Source of the DNA: Bryobacterales bacterium
Lineage (GTDB): Bacteria > Acidobacteriota > Terriglobia > Bryobacterales > Bryobacteraceae
Assembly: GCA_003132865.1 (NCBI GenBank)
Contig: PKYZ01000775.1
Coordinates: forward strand, 1 to 13,159
Length of the DNA stretch: 13,159 nt
Direction of reading: 5' to 3'
The notes beneath the pieces are model-generated. The model saw nothing but the letters and a program-made list of their open reading frames with translations. It was not told where the DNA came from and searched no databases. Below, in pieces: positions 1-8,437 of this stretch (its first letter is position 1; each line of letters starts with the position of its first letter). Made by a program: the position numbers and the translations under genes.

Positions 1-1
1 C

Positions 2-175
2 ACTGATCTTGGCACAGAGGGCCGCCCTCACTGGGGCAAGTTGTTCACGCTGTCCCCGGCCGAGTTGCGGTCGAGGTATGAAAGGATGAGGGAGTTCATC
101 GCACTGACGACGAAGTACGATCCGAAAGGGAAGTTCCGCAACGACTTCCTGAACACTTATGTGTTCGCAAGCTGA
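2..175 (+). CDS. FAD-linked oxidoreductase, ALO (sugar/alditol oxidase) type, C-terminal end only
   Basis: Frame 2 is open from the window edge to TGA at 173-175, giving the last 57 residues of a larger protein. The segment has the C-terminal signature of D-arabinono-1,4-lactone oxidase domain proteins (VAO family, including alditol, xylitol and gulonolactone oxidases). It has RPHWGK near its start, an amphipathic helix with ERMREF, then DPKGKFRNDFL just before the end. In this family the RPHWGK stretch lies by the flavin active site, and the enzymes oxidise a sugar alcohol or aldonolactone with O2. The N-terminal FAD-binding domain would lie to the left of the window. Substrate cannot be told from this tail. 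The family call is fairly sure. Confidence 0.8.
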   Translation, partial: TDLGTEGRPHWGKLFTLSPAELRSRYERMREFIALTTKYDPKGKFRNDFLNTYVFAS

Positions 176-197
176 CTGTCGATCCAATAGGCGATCT

Positions 198-204
198 GGA
201 GCGG
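198..204 (+). promoter_or_regulatory. Ribosome binding site GGAGCGG before ATG 212
   Basis: GGAGCGG lies 7 bases before ATG 212. It is the only convincing Shine-Dalgarno sequence between the oxidase stop (175) and the CxxC protein, and it serves a frame that is +1 to the body of that protein. It is the main evidence that the original start was at 212. Confidence 0.5.
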
Positions 205-211
205 CACTACA

Positions 212-617
212 ATGGTTCAGACATGGCCGCCGGAGACGCGCAAGAGTCTGGTTCCCGAAAATGATTGAGCGGTTGCGTTCCCAATGGCAACCGGGCATGT
301 CCTCCGACGCACTCGTCGATCTGCGCGATGACCTGGACGCAATGCTTCAACGGATTCGATCTGAGCGGCACATCCGCCCTCCGGTCTTACGGTGTCCGCG
401 ATGTGGGCACGTTGGCGAAGGCGCGGAGCCTCACGTCAGCGTTCGCGCCATGATCCTGTCCCTCCTGCGATTCGGCATCGGGGACGCCGAGCATGTAAAG
501 GACCTTGAAAAAAGTTGGGCTGCGTACAGGCAGCAGAACAGGCTCGATCTTTATGGCAAAAGCGCGGAACCGGCGGTCGCCAGGAGGGCGCGCTGCGTAC
601 ATCCAGAAGTCCGATAA
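212..617 (+). pseudogene. Small hypothetical protein with one CxxC motif, probably frameshifted near its 5' end
   Basis: The body reads from ATG 261 to the stop at 617 (118 residues). It is rich in helix-forming charged residues, has RCPRCGHVG at about residues 44-52, and ends in a basic tail. Only one CxxC pair is present, with H50 and H58 nearby, so a complete zinc ribbon is not certain. ATG 261 has no ribosome binding site. ATG 212 has a good one (GGAGCGG, 198-204, 7 bases away) and opens a frame reading MVQTWPPETRKSLVPE, which then stops at 265-267. Dropping one A from the AAAA run at 258-261 joins the two parts smoothly. It is therefore either a frameshifted gene, a sequencing error, or a re-start at ATG 261 overlapping the TGA. 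The body looks like a conserved acidobacterial hypothetical; I do not know its function. Confidence 0.6.
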
Positions 618-743
618 GGCGACGACATCTCCAAAGGCGAATCGCCGGACCCTGGCGCGTTTCTGAGGACTGATATAGCGAGTCGGTGCGGATGGTTGTT
701 TGCGTTTCGGAACCTCTTAGCTTCGCGAGCCGTACATGAGCTC

Positions 744-751
744 GGAAGGGG
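744..751 (+). promoter_or_regulatory. Ribosome binding site that decides the TTG start of the hydrolase gene
   Basis: GGAAGGGG lies 7 bases before TTG 759. The upstream in-frame TTG at 696 has no such site and would put more than 20 residues in front of the signal peptide. Confidence 0.6.
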
Positions 752-758
752 CGCAAGA

Positions 759-1973
759 TTGAAAACACGAATCCTGATTGCTTGTTTTTCATTGTGTATT
801 TGCTTTGGCTCAGTATTCGCAGTTTCACAAACATTCTCATTTCAATTCCTGCAAAAGCCTGGACCGTATCCGGTGGGGTTGAAGGTCGTCGATCAGTACG
901 ATCGCTCTCGCGCCTACCCCGCTTCCCTCAAGAACCTGTCGAAGTCCTCTGTGGGCGATGATGCCCGTCCCCTGCAAACACTGATCTGGTATCCATCGCT
1001 GAGAAGCACAGGCAAGCCGATGACGGTTGGCGACTATACCCAGCTGGCCGACACGGAGATCCACTTCGACGCGCCCCATCCCGAACAGAATCGATGGCGT
1101 TCGCTGTTGAAGACTTCGTCCGAGATTCCGTTGTGGGCGGTGCGGGATGCGAAGCTGGCAAAAGGGCATTATCCGGTTCTGATTTACGCGCCCAGCGATT
1201 CTTCCGTTTCGTGGGAGAATGCCGACCTGTGTGAGTATCTTGCCAGTCATGGCTACGTCATTCTTGCGAGCCCGTCGATGGGGGTATCCATACGCGACAT
1301 GACGGACGATCTGGACGGGATCAACGCGCAGGCTCGCGACATCTCGTTTCTCATCACGTATGCCAAAACGCTTCCCGAAACGGATTTATCCGAGGTCGCC
1401 GTGGTGAGCTGGAGCTGGGGCGGAGCTTCGAGCCTGTTTGCGGCAGCACGAGACTCCCGCATCGATGCCCTGGTCTCCATGGACGGCAGCATGCGCTATT
1501 ACCCGGGCCTCGTGAAGATGGCCGGCGATGTTCATCCAGAGCGGATGACCATACCGCTTCTTTTCTTCACTGCAGAAAATGCGAACTTTCTTGAAGATCT
1601 TAACAAATATTATGATGGTCCCCCGGCAGACATAGTGGGTCCAAACGTTCTGAACGCCTGGATACACGGCGATCTCCTCACCGTGAATATGCTGGGCATG
1701 GCACACCCAGAGTTCAGTTCGATGTTTCAACGCAGGGAGAGCGCGCAGCGCTTTGCGGAAAATCAGGTAGCCGATTACGGACGGGACGACGCCAACACGA
1801 GTCATGCCTGGGTTGCGCTCTACACGTTGAACTTCCTGAATGCCTACCTGAAACACGATGCCCCGGCAAAGGCGTTTCTTGAAAGAACCCCAGCAGAGAA
1901 TGGCGTTCCGAAACACTTTATGGGCATAACGTTTCGTCCCGCCCAGAAAGTATCTACTCCGAAGGCCAGGTGA
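759..1973 (+). CDS. Exported alpha/beta hydrolase (dienelactone hydrolase / PAF-acetylhydrolase-like)
   Basis: This is a 404-residue protein starting at TTG 759, chosen because a GGAAGGGG site precedes it and the protein then begins with a normal signal peptide (MKTRIL, hydrophobic core, cleavage about residue 25-28 near FAVSQ). The fold is that of large alpha/beta hydrolases: PVLIYAPSDSS after the first strands (oxyanion region), LASHGYVILASPSMG, then a nucleophile elbow VSWSWGG with Ser219 as the likely nucleophile. Asp242 (VSMDGS) and His316 (GMAHPEFS) are plausible partners of a catalytic triad. The elbow is S-x-S-x-G rather than the usual G-x-S-x-G. The tail FLNAYLKHDAPAKAFL is typical of the dienelactone-hydrolase-like proteins. 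It probably hydrolyses an ester outside the cytoplasm; the substrate is unknown. No operon partner is visible on either side. Confidence 0.8.
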   Translation: MKTRILIACFSLCICFGSVFAVSQTFSFQFLQKPGPYPVGLKVVDQYDRSRAYPASLKNLSKSSVGDDARPLQTLIWYPSLRSTGKPMTVGDYTQLADTEIHFDAPHPEQNRWRSLLKTSSEIPLWAVRDAKLAKGHYPVLIYAPSDSSVSWENADLCEYLASHGYVILASPSMGVSIRDMTDDLDGINAQARDISFLITYAKTLPETDLSEVAVVSWSWGGASSLFAAARDSRIDALVSMDGSMRYYPGLVKMAGDVHPERMTIPLLFFTAENANFLEDLNKYYDGPPADIVGPNVLNAWIHGDLLTVNMLGMAHPEFSSMFQRRESAQRFAENQVADYGRDDANTSHAWVALYTLNFLNAYLKHDAPAKAFLERTPAENGVPKHFMGITFRPAQKVSTPKAR

Positions 1974-2531
1974 TCTCACGATCCCTTCCTAGATGACTGC
2001 GATCCACGCGCATCGTATAGCACCGTTTCTGGGTGAATGGCAGTTGCATGAAACTTTCGACCTGATGCATCCAGCTCCGATTTTGTTGAGAGAAGAGTCT
2101 CAATCGGTAACGACAAGTCGGCTTGTGCCTTCCTAATTCGGACAGTCCGGTACCCGGCTACTTAAACCATCCGTAGATTTGCGGGCTGCCCCAATGGGCT
2201 ACTTTTCCCGATTTTCAAGCTCCGAAACCGCCTAGCACTGTTTCCAGATTTCCCTTTCGGCGGGGCGTCCCCATCAACCGTCCCATCCCCACACGCCGTT
2301 CGACCGCCGACTGGCGCTCCGCTTGGAAAAGTCCTCGCGCGCCTTCCGGCGTCCGCTCGGATCAATCCGAGAGGCAGACCGCACTATACCTGGAAAAAGG
2401 CGGCATTCCAAACACGGGATTGGCTTGGCCGGTATCCCGCTTTGCTTGCTCGCAGGCTGGTGCGCGGCTTTGGCAGCAGTTCTACTGGCTGGAGACCGTG
2501 GGTTCCCGCATAGTTAAGATAGAGAACGACA
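1974..2531. other. Intergenic stretch of about 560 bases with no convincing gene
   Basis: This lies between the hydrolase stop and the stop of the convergent peroxidase gene. Short open frames exist on both strands (for example 2162-2365 minus and 2323-2517 plus) but have no ribosome binding site and no recognisable motif. The plus frame through 2350-2530, containing QFYWLETVGSR, has a somewhat protein-like composition and could be a decayed gene end. No clear intrinsic terminator was seen for either convergent gene. Confidence 0.4.
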
Positions 2532-3506
2532 TCAAGCCGTCGTCGCAAGCCGGGGTTGCGATTCCGGAGCCTGGCGCCGGCGGCGGCCGCTCAACAAATA
2601 AACCGCGGCACGCAACTCCAGTAGAGGGTCATCTGAGGGCTCGATACCGTCCACGCGAGGAATCGGGTCGAAGATGATGTGCTTCTGCTGCGCTTCGTTA
2701 CCCGGAGCCTGCGCGTTCAGAGTGACGGCACCAAAGGGGATCAATGCGCGATCCTCAGGCCAGTGGACGGTTGCGTCATCCACAATGTCACGCTCCCCGG
2801 CGATCTGTACACCGATTTGAAGCCGGATAGGGCCGGCTGCTACGCGATGCGCAAGCTCGTCGAACAGGTAGCTTGCGTCCTTGCCCTTGGCCGCCGCTAC
2901 GTCAAGATGTTCGATGCCGGCTTCCGGCGTAATGCGATAGCGTCCGTGCAGCACGGCCCCAGTCTGGTTGATGAAACGGAGCGCCGTCACGCCGAAGTAG
3001 GCCTCCTTGGCGAAGCTGGCAGGACTAGGCTTGGGCGCCTGCACGAAGGCGAGGGCGGCCGGATGTGTGCCGAGGAACACCTCGATTGGCGATGGCGAGG
3101 GCGTTGAGGGATCGCTCGCGGCGGCGGCACTCAGGAATTCGAGGAACTCCTGGCCGGTTCGCGTGGGAAAACCGTCCGTCGAATGGGCAATGATGTCGGT
3201 GTGGACGCGATCGGCCAGATGGAAGCGGATCGCCAGGCCACGAGGATTTGCGTTGGGGTCGTTATCGGGGATCAGCGGAAGTCCGGTGGAGTCGGAGAAC
3301 CGCACAGTCACGGGAGTGGACTCACGACTGGCGTGCGGCGCTCGCGTGAGAAACGCGGCTTCGGGAGACGGACTGAACGTGCCCGTGAGGAGAACGCCCT
3401 TTGCGTGCGCTGGGCGAAGGCCGGGATGCAGACCGAAAATGGCGTCGAATTGCTGGACCAGGTCGTTGGCGAGCTGGATGAGCTTCTCGTCGGATGGAAG
3501 TGGCAT
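2532..3506 (-). CDS. Catalase-related peroxidase (single-domain mini-catalase, SrpA-like)
   Basis: This is a 324-residue heme peroxidase of the catalase superfamily lacking the wrapping and flavodoxin-like parts of full catalases (about 480 residues or more). Visible landmarks are distal His34 in PAHAKGV, the VRFSDSTG strand at 68-75, DPNANPRGLAIRF at 83-95, and the proximal R-x3-Y pair Arg299/Tyr303 (RAAVY), where Tyr303 would ligate the heme iron. Where classical catalases have the distal Asn (VGNNT), this protein reads IAHST (106-110), so high catalase activity is not expected. Family members mostly act as organic-hydroperoxide or H2O2 peroxidases. ATG 3506 is supported by a GAGAGAGG site. 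No signal peptide is seen, so it should be cytoplasmic. The C-terminus is basic (GRRRRQ). It stands alone between two long non-coding stretches. Confidence 0.88.
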   Translation of the reverse strand: MPLPSDEKLIQLANDLVQQFDAIFGLHPGLRPAHAKGVLLTGTFSPSPEAAFLTRAPHASRESTPVTVRFSDSTGLPLIPDNDPNANPRGLAIRFHLADRVHTDIIAHSTDGFPTRTGQEFLEFLSAAAASDPSTPSPSPIEVFLGTHPAALAFVQAPKPSPASFAKEAYFGVTALRFINQTGAVLHGRYRITPEAGIEHLDVAAAKGKDASYLFDELAHRVAAGPIRLQIGVQIAGERDIVDDATVHWPEDRALIPFGAVTLNAQAPGNEAQQKHIIFDPIPRVDGIEPSDDPLLELRAAVYLLSGRRRRQAPESQPRLATTA

Positions 3507-3510
3507 GTAG

Positions 3511-3518
3511 CCTCTCTC
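3511..3518 (-). promoter_or_regulatory. Ribosome binding site of the peroxidase gene
   Basis: Read on the minus strand, GAGAGAGG is followed by four bases (CTAC) and then ATG. It fixes the start at 3506. Confidence 0.6.
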
Positions 3519-4130
3519 TGGGTACTGCTAAGGATACCAAAACAGATGCGGATCGTCGGAAATGGTTGCTTCTGATTTTCACGAATCGCTGATTCAGGAT
3601 TCAGCTAAGGCTGCCTCCAGAATCGGTTCCTGACGCACCGGTCCTACGGCCCGCGAACCGACCGGCGGGCTGGCGTTTAACGACACAGTGGAGGCGCGAG
3701 CAGCGGAGAAGCCCAGGTGGTAACGCCCAGCGGCACGCTTTCGAGCAACGTGCCTTTCCTGTTGCCATAAAAAGGCCGCCGGGCTGTACCAAACTAGCCG
3801 CGCGCCCCTCAAGCATGCAAAGACCGGCCAGACATCAGCAGAGAACGAAATGCGCAGCAAAGCCAAACCGACGAGCATCTCTTCAGAGGCGCATTGTACG
3901 GAGATGGCCGCGAGAAGGCAATTCAGATTTTCAAGGCCGCGCGATGGAGTCGCTGGTGAGAGTTTCGAACCATGTGGGCATCTTGTGGGGTTAGTTAATG
4001 GGCGCTGGAGGCTTAAGCCAGCCGGCATCGGCAGGCGGCATTCTGTCTCGGCCGCGAGGGCCCACGCCCCGCTCCTCCCTCCCCGCCCAAACTTAATGAG
4101 TCGCTCGGTGCCCTCGTAACGTTTTCAGAT
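3519..4130. other. Intergenic stretch of about 610 bases between divergent genes
   Basis: This separates the minus-strand peroxidase from the plus-strand permease, so both promoters should lie here, but I see no good -35/-10 pair. A 144-codon minus frame (3594-4028) is open and has patches of protein-like composition (LLAAISVQCASEEMLVGLALL), but no ribosome binding site and no known motif. It may be a decayed gene or chance openness in GC-rich DNA. Confidence 0.35.
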
Positions 4131-6656
4131 ATGGACAGTACTAAACTTATGGGCAATCTCGCACACGACCTGCGCTTCACCATCCGAACCTTCAAAAAAT
4201 CTCCGGTCTTCGTCGCCGTAGCCGTCCTGTCGCTGGCGCTAGGCATCGGCGCCAACACCGCCATCTTCACCCTGGTGGACCAAATCCTACTGCGCCTGCT
4301 GCCAGTAAAGGACCCCCAACAGCTCGTCCTGTTGTGGGGCCGTGGTCCGCATTACGGCAGCAACAACGGGCAATACAAGCTCTCCTACCCCATGTACGAG
4401 GATTTTCGCGACCACAACCAGGTCTTCAGCGGAATGTTCTGCCGGTGGGAAACTTCCATGAGCGTCAGCTCCGAAGGGAAAACCGAGCGCATCGACGGCG
4501 AACTCGTCTCCGGCTCCTACTTTCAGGTTCTCGGCGTCGGCGCGGCCCTGGGACGCGTCATCACGCCCGATGACGACAGGACCCCCGGCGGCCACCCCAT
4601 CGCCGTCATCAGTTACCGCTACTGGCGGGCACGTTTCGGAGGGAGCCGCGACGTCATCGGCAAGAAGTTGCTGGTCGACGGTTATCCCCTCACCATCGTG
4701 GGTGTCAGCCGGGAAGGGTTTGACGGCACCAGTCCCGGCTCGTCGCCGCAGATTCGCATCCCCATCATGATGGAAGCCCAGATCAGCCCGCAGTTCGCGG
4801 AGTTCTATACTCTCAAGAATCGCCGCGGCCGCTGGGTAAACGTGTTCGGAAGAATGAAACCGGGTGTCACCGTGACGCGCGCCAAGGTGTCTCTGCAACC
4901 GTTCTTCCACCAGATGCTTGAAATGGAAGTGCAGGAAAAGGATTTCGCCAAGGCCGCCCCGGACACCAGGAAAAGCTTCCTCACCATGTGGATCGAGGTC
5001 CTTCCCGCCGCTAAGGGCGATTCAAACTTGCGCAGTCAATTCGCCAGCCCGCTGCTGGTCCTCACGGCGCTGGTGGGCCTGGTCCTCCTGATTGCCTGTG
5101 CCAACGTCGCAAATCTACAGATCGCCCGCGCCACGGCGCGCCAGAAGGAAGTCGCCATCAGACTCGCCCTGGGTGCCGCCCGCTCGCGAATCGTCTCTCA
5201 ATTGCTCGTGGAGAGCCTGACCCTGTCGCTCGCCGGTGGCGCGGGCGGATTGGCCCTGGCCGTCTGGATGGATCGCACCCTGCTGAATTTCCTGCCCGCC
5301 GGAGACTCCGCCCTGACCATCTCCACCACGCCCGACTGGCGGATTCTGGCGTTCACTCTCGGCATATCGCTGCTCACGGGAATCCTGTTCGGCCTCGCGC
5401 CCGCCCTGCAATCTACGCGTCCCTCGCTCGCCGGCACGCTGAAGGACCAGGTCGGCTCCATCGTGGGCGGAACCTCGGTCGGCCTGCGCAAAACTCTGGT
5501 GGCCGCCCAGGTATCGTTGTCCCTTCTCCTCCTGATCGGGGCCGGCTTGTTCATCCGCAGCCTGAGCAACCTCAAGGATCTCGATCCCGGATTCCGCACC
5601 GGCAACCTGATCGGCTTCGCGATAGATCCGCCCATGAATGGCTACAAGCCGGATCGCAGCCTGGATTTTTATCGCCGTTTGCGCGACACCCTTGATGCGA
5701 TTCCCGGCGTGGAATCTTCCAGCCTGGCCATCATACCGGTCCTGTCCGGCGACGAATGGGACCAAAGCATGGACGTGGAGGGGTTCCAGCACAAGGCCGC
5801 GGATACGCCCGACCCGCACATGCAGTTCATTTCGCCGGATTACTTCAAGACCATGAACGTTCCCATCCTGCTCGGCCGAGACTTCCGCATGACCGATGGC
5901 CGCGAGGCGCCCAAGGTCTGCATCGTCAACGAGAAGTTCGCCCGGCGGTTCTTCAAGGACGGCATGGCCATCGGACGGCACATCGGCATGGGAGGCGACC
6001 CGGGGACCAAACTGGATATCGAGATCGTGGGAGTCGTGCGGGACACCAAGTATGAGAGCATGCGCGACGAGGTGCCCCTGGAGGTCTACCGTCCCTATCA
6101 CCAGATGGAGTTTGTGATAGGAATGTATGCCTATGTGCGCACCGCGCGCCACCCCGAGCAAGCCTTTTCGAGCATCCGTCAGGTCGTGAACAACCTCGAT
6201 CCAAACCTCCCGATCTTCCAGATGAAGACCATCGAAACCCAGATGGAAGAATCGCTCATCACCGAACGGCTGGTGGCGACATTGTCCTCCGGATTCGGCA
6301 TGCTGGCAACCCTTCTGGCCGCTATCGGCCTCTACGGGGTGATGGCCTACATCGTGGCACAGCGAACGCGCGAAATCGGCGTCAGGATAGCGCTGGGGGC
6401 GGTCGCCCGCGACGTTATCATGCTGGTAATGAGGGATGTATTCATTCTGACTGGAATCGGAATCGCAATTGGCCTGCCGGCCGCCTGGGGCTTGACGCGC
6501 ATCGTCAGATCGCAACTATACGGAATCCAGCCCAACGACACGCTGACCATTGCCGCAGCCACGCTGGGCATTGCCTTCGTCGCCCTCGTGGCTGGTTACG
6601 TCCCTGCGTTGCGCGCCACGCGTGTTGACCCTATGCGCGCCCTCCGTTGGGAGTAA
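4131..6656 (+). CDS. ADOP-type permease (duplicated MacB/FtsX-like ABC transporter permease)
   Basis: This is an 841-residue, eight-helix membrane protein of the acidobacterial duplicated orphan permease family, two MacB-like permease units in one chain. Unit 1 has helix 1 at about 25-46 (LSLALGIGANTAIF), an extracytoplasmic MacB_PCD-like domain to about 300, and the FtsX core from about 306 (helices near 306-332, 365-390 and 405-425), with the coupling motif EVAIRLALGA at 340-349. Unit 2 starts near 455 (LRKTLVAAQVSLSLLLLIG), has a second periplasmic domain to about 700, then three helices with REIGVRIALGA at 747-757 and the family-typical end ATRVDPMRALRWE. The repeated R/K-E-(I/V)-(G/A)-(V/I)-R motif shows the duplication. 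No ATPase gene is adjacent, as the 'orphan' name implies. It may export or remodel envelope substrates; the real substrate is unknown. ATG 4131 has no Shine-Dalgarno site; ATG 4149 is an equal alternative. Confidence 0.93.
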   Translation: MDSTKLMGNLAHDLRFTIRTFKKSPVFVAVAVLSLALGIGANTAIFTLVDQILLRLLPVKDPQQLVLLWGRGPHYGSNNGQYKLSYPMYEDFRDHNQVFSGMFCRWETSMSVSSEGKTERIDGELVSGSYFQVLGVGAALGRVITPDDDRTPGGHPIAVISYRYWRARFGGSRDVIGKKLLVDGYPLTIVGVSREGFDGTSPGSSPQIRIPIMMEAQISPQFAEFYTLKNRRGRWVNVFGRMKPGVTVTRAKVSLQPFFHQMLEMEVQEKDFAKAAPDTRKSFLTMWIEVLPAAKGDSNLRSQFASPLLVLTALVGLVLLIACANVANLQIARATARQKEVAIRLALGAARSRIVSQLLVESLTLSLAGGAGGLALAVWMDRTLLNFLPAGDSALTISTTPDWRILAFTLGISLLTGILFGLAPALQSTRPSLAGTLKDQVGSIVGGTSVGLRKTLVAAQVSLSLLLLIGAGLFIRSLSNLKDLDPGFRTGNLIGFAIDPPMNGYKPDRSLDFYRRLRDTLDAIPGVESSSLAIIPVLSGDEWDQSMDVEGFQHKAADTPDPHMQFISPDYFKTMNVPILLGRDFRMTDGREAPKVCIVNEKFARRFFKDGMAIGRHIGMGGDPGTKLDIEIVGVVRDTKYESMRDEVPLEVYRPYHQMEFVIGMYAYVRTARHPEQAFSSIRQVVNNLDPNLPIFQMKTIETQMEESLITERLVATLSSGFGMLATLLAAIGLYGVMAYIVAQRTREIGVRIALGAVARDVIMLVMRDVFILTGIGIAIGLPAAWGLTRIVRSQLYGIQPNDTLTIAAATLGIAFVALVAGYVPALRATRVDPMRALRWE

Positions 6657-6775
6657 CACCTCCACTGTGCTGCCGGGCGCAAGCCCGCCCGCATGGGTGA
6701 CGCGCCTTTGCAGCGGTGCATCCACCACGGCCAACCAGTATGTCTCCCCGAAGCATCAACGCACCCGTCTGCATC

Positions 6776-6781
6776 TATAAT
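6776..6781 (+). promoter_or_regulatory. Possible -10 element TATAAT upstream of the DAC-like gene
   Basis: A perfect TATAAT stands 120 bases before ATG 6902 in otherwise GC-rich DNA. No TTGACA-like -35 is found 16-18 bases upstream (the sequence there is around GCATCA), so the assignment is weak. Confidence 0.25.
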
Positions 6782-6901
6782 GGGTCGTTGCGCGATGCGC
6801 CCCCCATTCGCGCCGTAATCTGACCGGCTTGCGCGTTCTTGACGGGGCGTCCGGTTGCGAGTTCGCCGCGCTTGTACGCTTGCACAGTCCCCAATCTCTC
6901 G

Positions 6902-8023
6902 ATGAAACGCGAGACCTACGCCGCTGCCCGAACCATTTCGCCGAAACTGCACGCCTACTTCGCGCGCCATCGGGAAGCCGCAATCCGTCGCGGTCAAGAG
7001 CACTTGGCTCCTCTGCCTGACGCGGAAACCATCGAAGCCATCATTGATGCCGCCTTCTGGGCAAGCCTACGACGCGAAGAGGGCTATTCACCGAGAATCT
7101 CACTGGCGTTCCTCGCGCGCGAGGAGGCTGGTCATCCGCTCGTCCTCGAACGTGCTCTGCCGCTCAGTCCGGGCGCGCTTACGCGGGTGGCACCCGCCGT
7201 TGAACGCCCTGGGGTTCATCTAGGTGTTTGGCGCGACCAGGACGGGTTGTGCGTCTGGGGAACAACCCGCACCATTCCGGTTCTGTGCTTTGTGCTCGAA
7301 GTGACGGCGCCGGGCCTGCTGGTGGTCAAGCATCACAGTGGCGAGGAAGCACGCAAGTTCGTCAACGTTGCGGTGCTTGAGGGCGACCAAATCAAAGTGG
7401 TGGATGAACGCGCCTCCAGTCGGCCTGAGTGCCCGGCGCTGCTGACATCACTCCTCGGTTTCGACTCGCCGGCCGCGTGGGTTCAGTCTGTGAACACAAT
7501 GGTGCAACTGGCGGTCTCCATGCGCGCACACGGACGGGGCGGATCTCTGCTGGTGGTTCCGGCAGGCACCGAATCATGGCGGGAATCCATCATGCAGCCC
7601 ATCCCATATGCCATCTCGCCCTTGTTCTGCGAACTCGCTGATCTGAGCCGGCAGACCCCGGATCAGGCGGAGAGGCTTGGCTCGACGATAGCTGCCGTGG
7701 CTGGGTTGACTGCTGTCGATGGCGCGGTGGTGCTCACGAACCGATATGAACTCCTCGGGTTTGGGGCGAAGATCGCCCGCCGGAAGGGCTGGCCGCAGAT
7801 CGAGCAAGTCACGTCGACGGAGCCGGTAGAAAACGATAAACCAGTCCTCGTGCACGCGGAGCAACTCGGTGGTACGCGGCACCTATCGGCAGCCCAATTC
7901 ATCCAGGATCAGCGCGATGCCGTTGCGCTCGTGGCATCGCAAGACGGGCGCTTCACGGTCTTTGAGTGGTCCCCCTGCGAGAACATGGTCCACGCACACC
8001 GGCTCGACGTGCTGCTGCTTTGA
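6902..8023 (+). CDS. Putative sensor protein with a DisA/DAC-like C-terminal domain (DACNV type)
   Basis: This is a 373-residue soluble protein without signal peptide or membrane segment. ATG 6902 (MKRETYAAARTISPKL) is preferred over the in-frame TTG at 6839, whose extra 21 residues look like non-coding translation. The N-terminal part (about 1-110) is helical with basic patches (ARHREAAIRRG), followed by a mixed alpha/beta middle. The last 120 residues resemble the diadenylate cyclase (DAC) fold of DisA: AVDGAVVLTNRYELLGFGAKI with D273-G274-A275 matching the DGA motif, then GGTRHLSAAQF with R326-H327-L328 at the RHR position, then the RDAVALVASQDGRFTVF strands. The last Arg of RHR is Leu, so c-di-AMP synthesis is doubtful. 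The layout fits the family annotated as a probable sensor domain, DACNV; a nucleotide-sensing role is inference. It has no neighbour within 240 bases and no visible ribosome binding site. Confidence 0.72.
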   Translation: MKRETYAAARTISPKLHAYFARHREAAIRRGQEHLAPLPDAETIEAIIDAAFWASLRREEGYSPRISLAFLAREEAGHPLVLERALPLSPGALTRVAPAVERPGVHLGVWRDQDGLCVWGTTRTIPVLCFVLEVTAPGLLVVKHHSGEEARKFVNVAVLEGDQIKVVDERASSRPECPALLTSLLGFDSPAAWVQSVNTMVQLAVSMRAHGRGGSLLVVPAGTESWRESIMQPIPYAISPLFCELADLSRQTPDQAERLGSTIAAVAGLTAVDGAVVLTNRYELLGFGAKIARRKGWPQIEQVTSTEPVENDKPVLVHAEQLGGTRHLSAAQFIQDQRDAVALVASQDGRFTVFEWSPCENMVHAHRLDVLLL

Positions 8024-8068
8024 ACCGTGCTCGCTTCCGTGTCTACATGACATCGAAACCGTGCTTGC

Positions 8069-8093
8069 TGTTAACCACTGGGTCATGTTAACC
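8069..8093. repeat. Two direct TGTTAACC repeats, 17 bases apart
   Basis: TGTTAACC occurs at 8069-8076 and again at 8086-8093, start-to-start distance 17. The same octamer appears at 12986-12993 and at the window's end. Paired short repeats like this could be transposase or regulator binding sites, but no transposase gene is present here. Confidence 0.4.
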
Positions 8094-8437
8094 GGAGAAT
8101 GTGAGAGTTCGATGCCAGAAAACGCGGGGAGCGGTCGCAACCCCGACGGTTGCACCCGATGCCCAGACAGGCGGTTTCCTGAACAGAGAATTGCCGTGCC
8201 GCCCGGAATCGCGCTAAAGCTATAGAGAAATTGGGGTTCCGCGCCGACCTGCATCATCTTCTCACGCAGGCAAAGCCGTTAACCGCCGGGCCGTCGGAAT
8301 TGACGTATTTGGAATTTGGCTCCCCAAACGCAACCCTCTTCATAACGCCACCGGCGAGGATGGAATAGTAACCAAAACGGAGAATTTGGGAGAGAATCCG
8401 CCGTCGGCGCTGAAGGGCGCGGCCCGTTGCGCCGGAA

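Noticed and set aside
436..840. 134-codon open frame on the minus strand
   Set aside because: It overlaps the CxxC gene and the hydrolase start antisense, has no motif or ribosome binding site, and has the arginine-rich composition of a shadow frame.
3594..4028. 144-codon minus-strand frame upstream of the permease gene
   Set aside because: There is no ribosome binding site or recognisable motif. It is recorded only as possible decayed coding DNA within the intergenic entry.
5115..6515. 466-codon open frame on the minus strand inside the permease gene
   Set aside because: It is antisense to a clearly recognised ADOP gene. Its composition (many H, D, G, Q) is the usual mirror of a GC-rich coding strand.
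6671..6690. Hairpin GGGC-GCAA-GCCC after the intact permease gene
   Set aside because: The stem is only about five bases long and has no T-run, so it is too weak to call a terminator.
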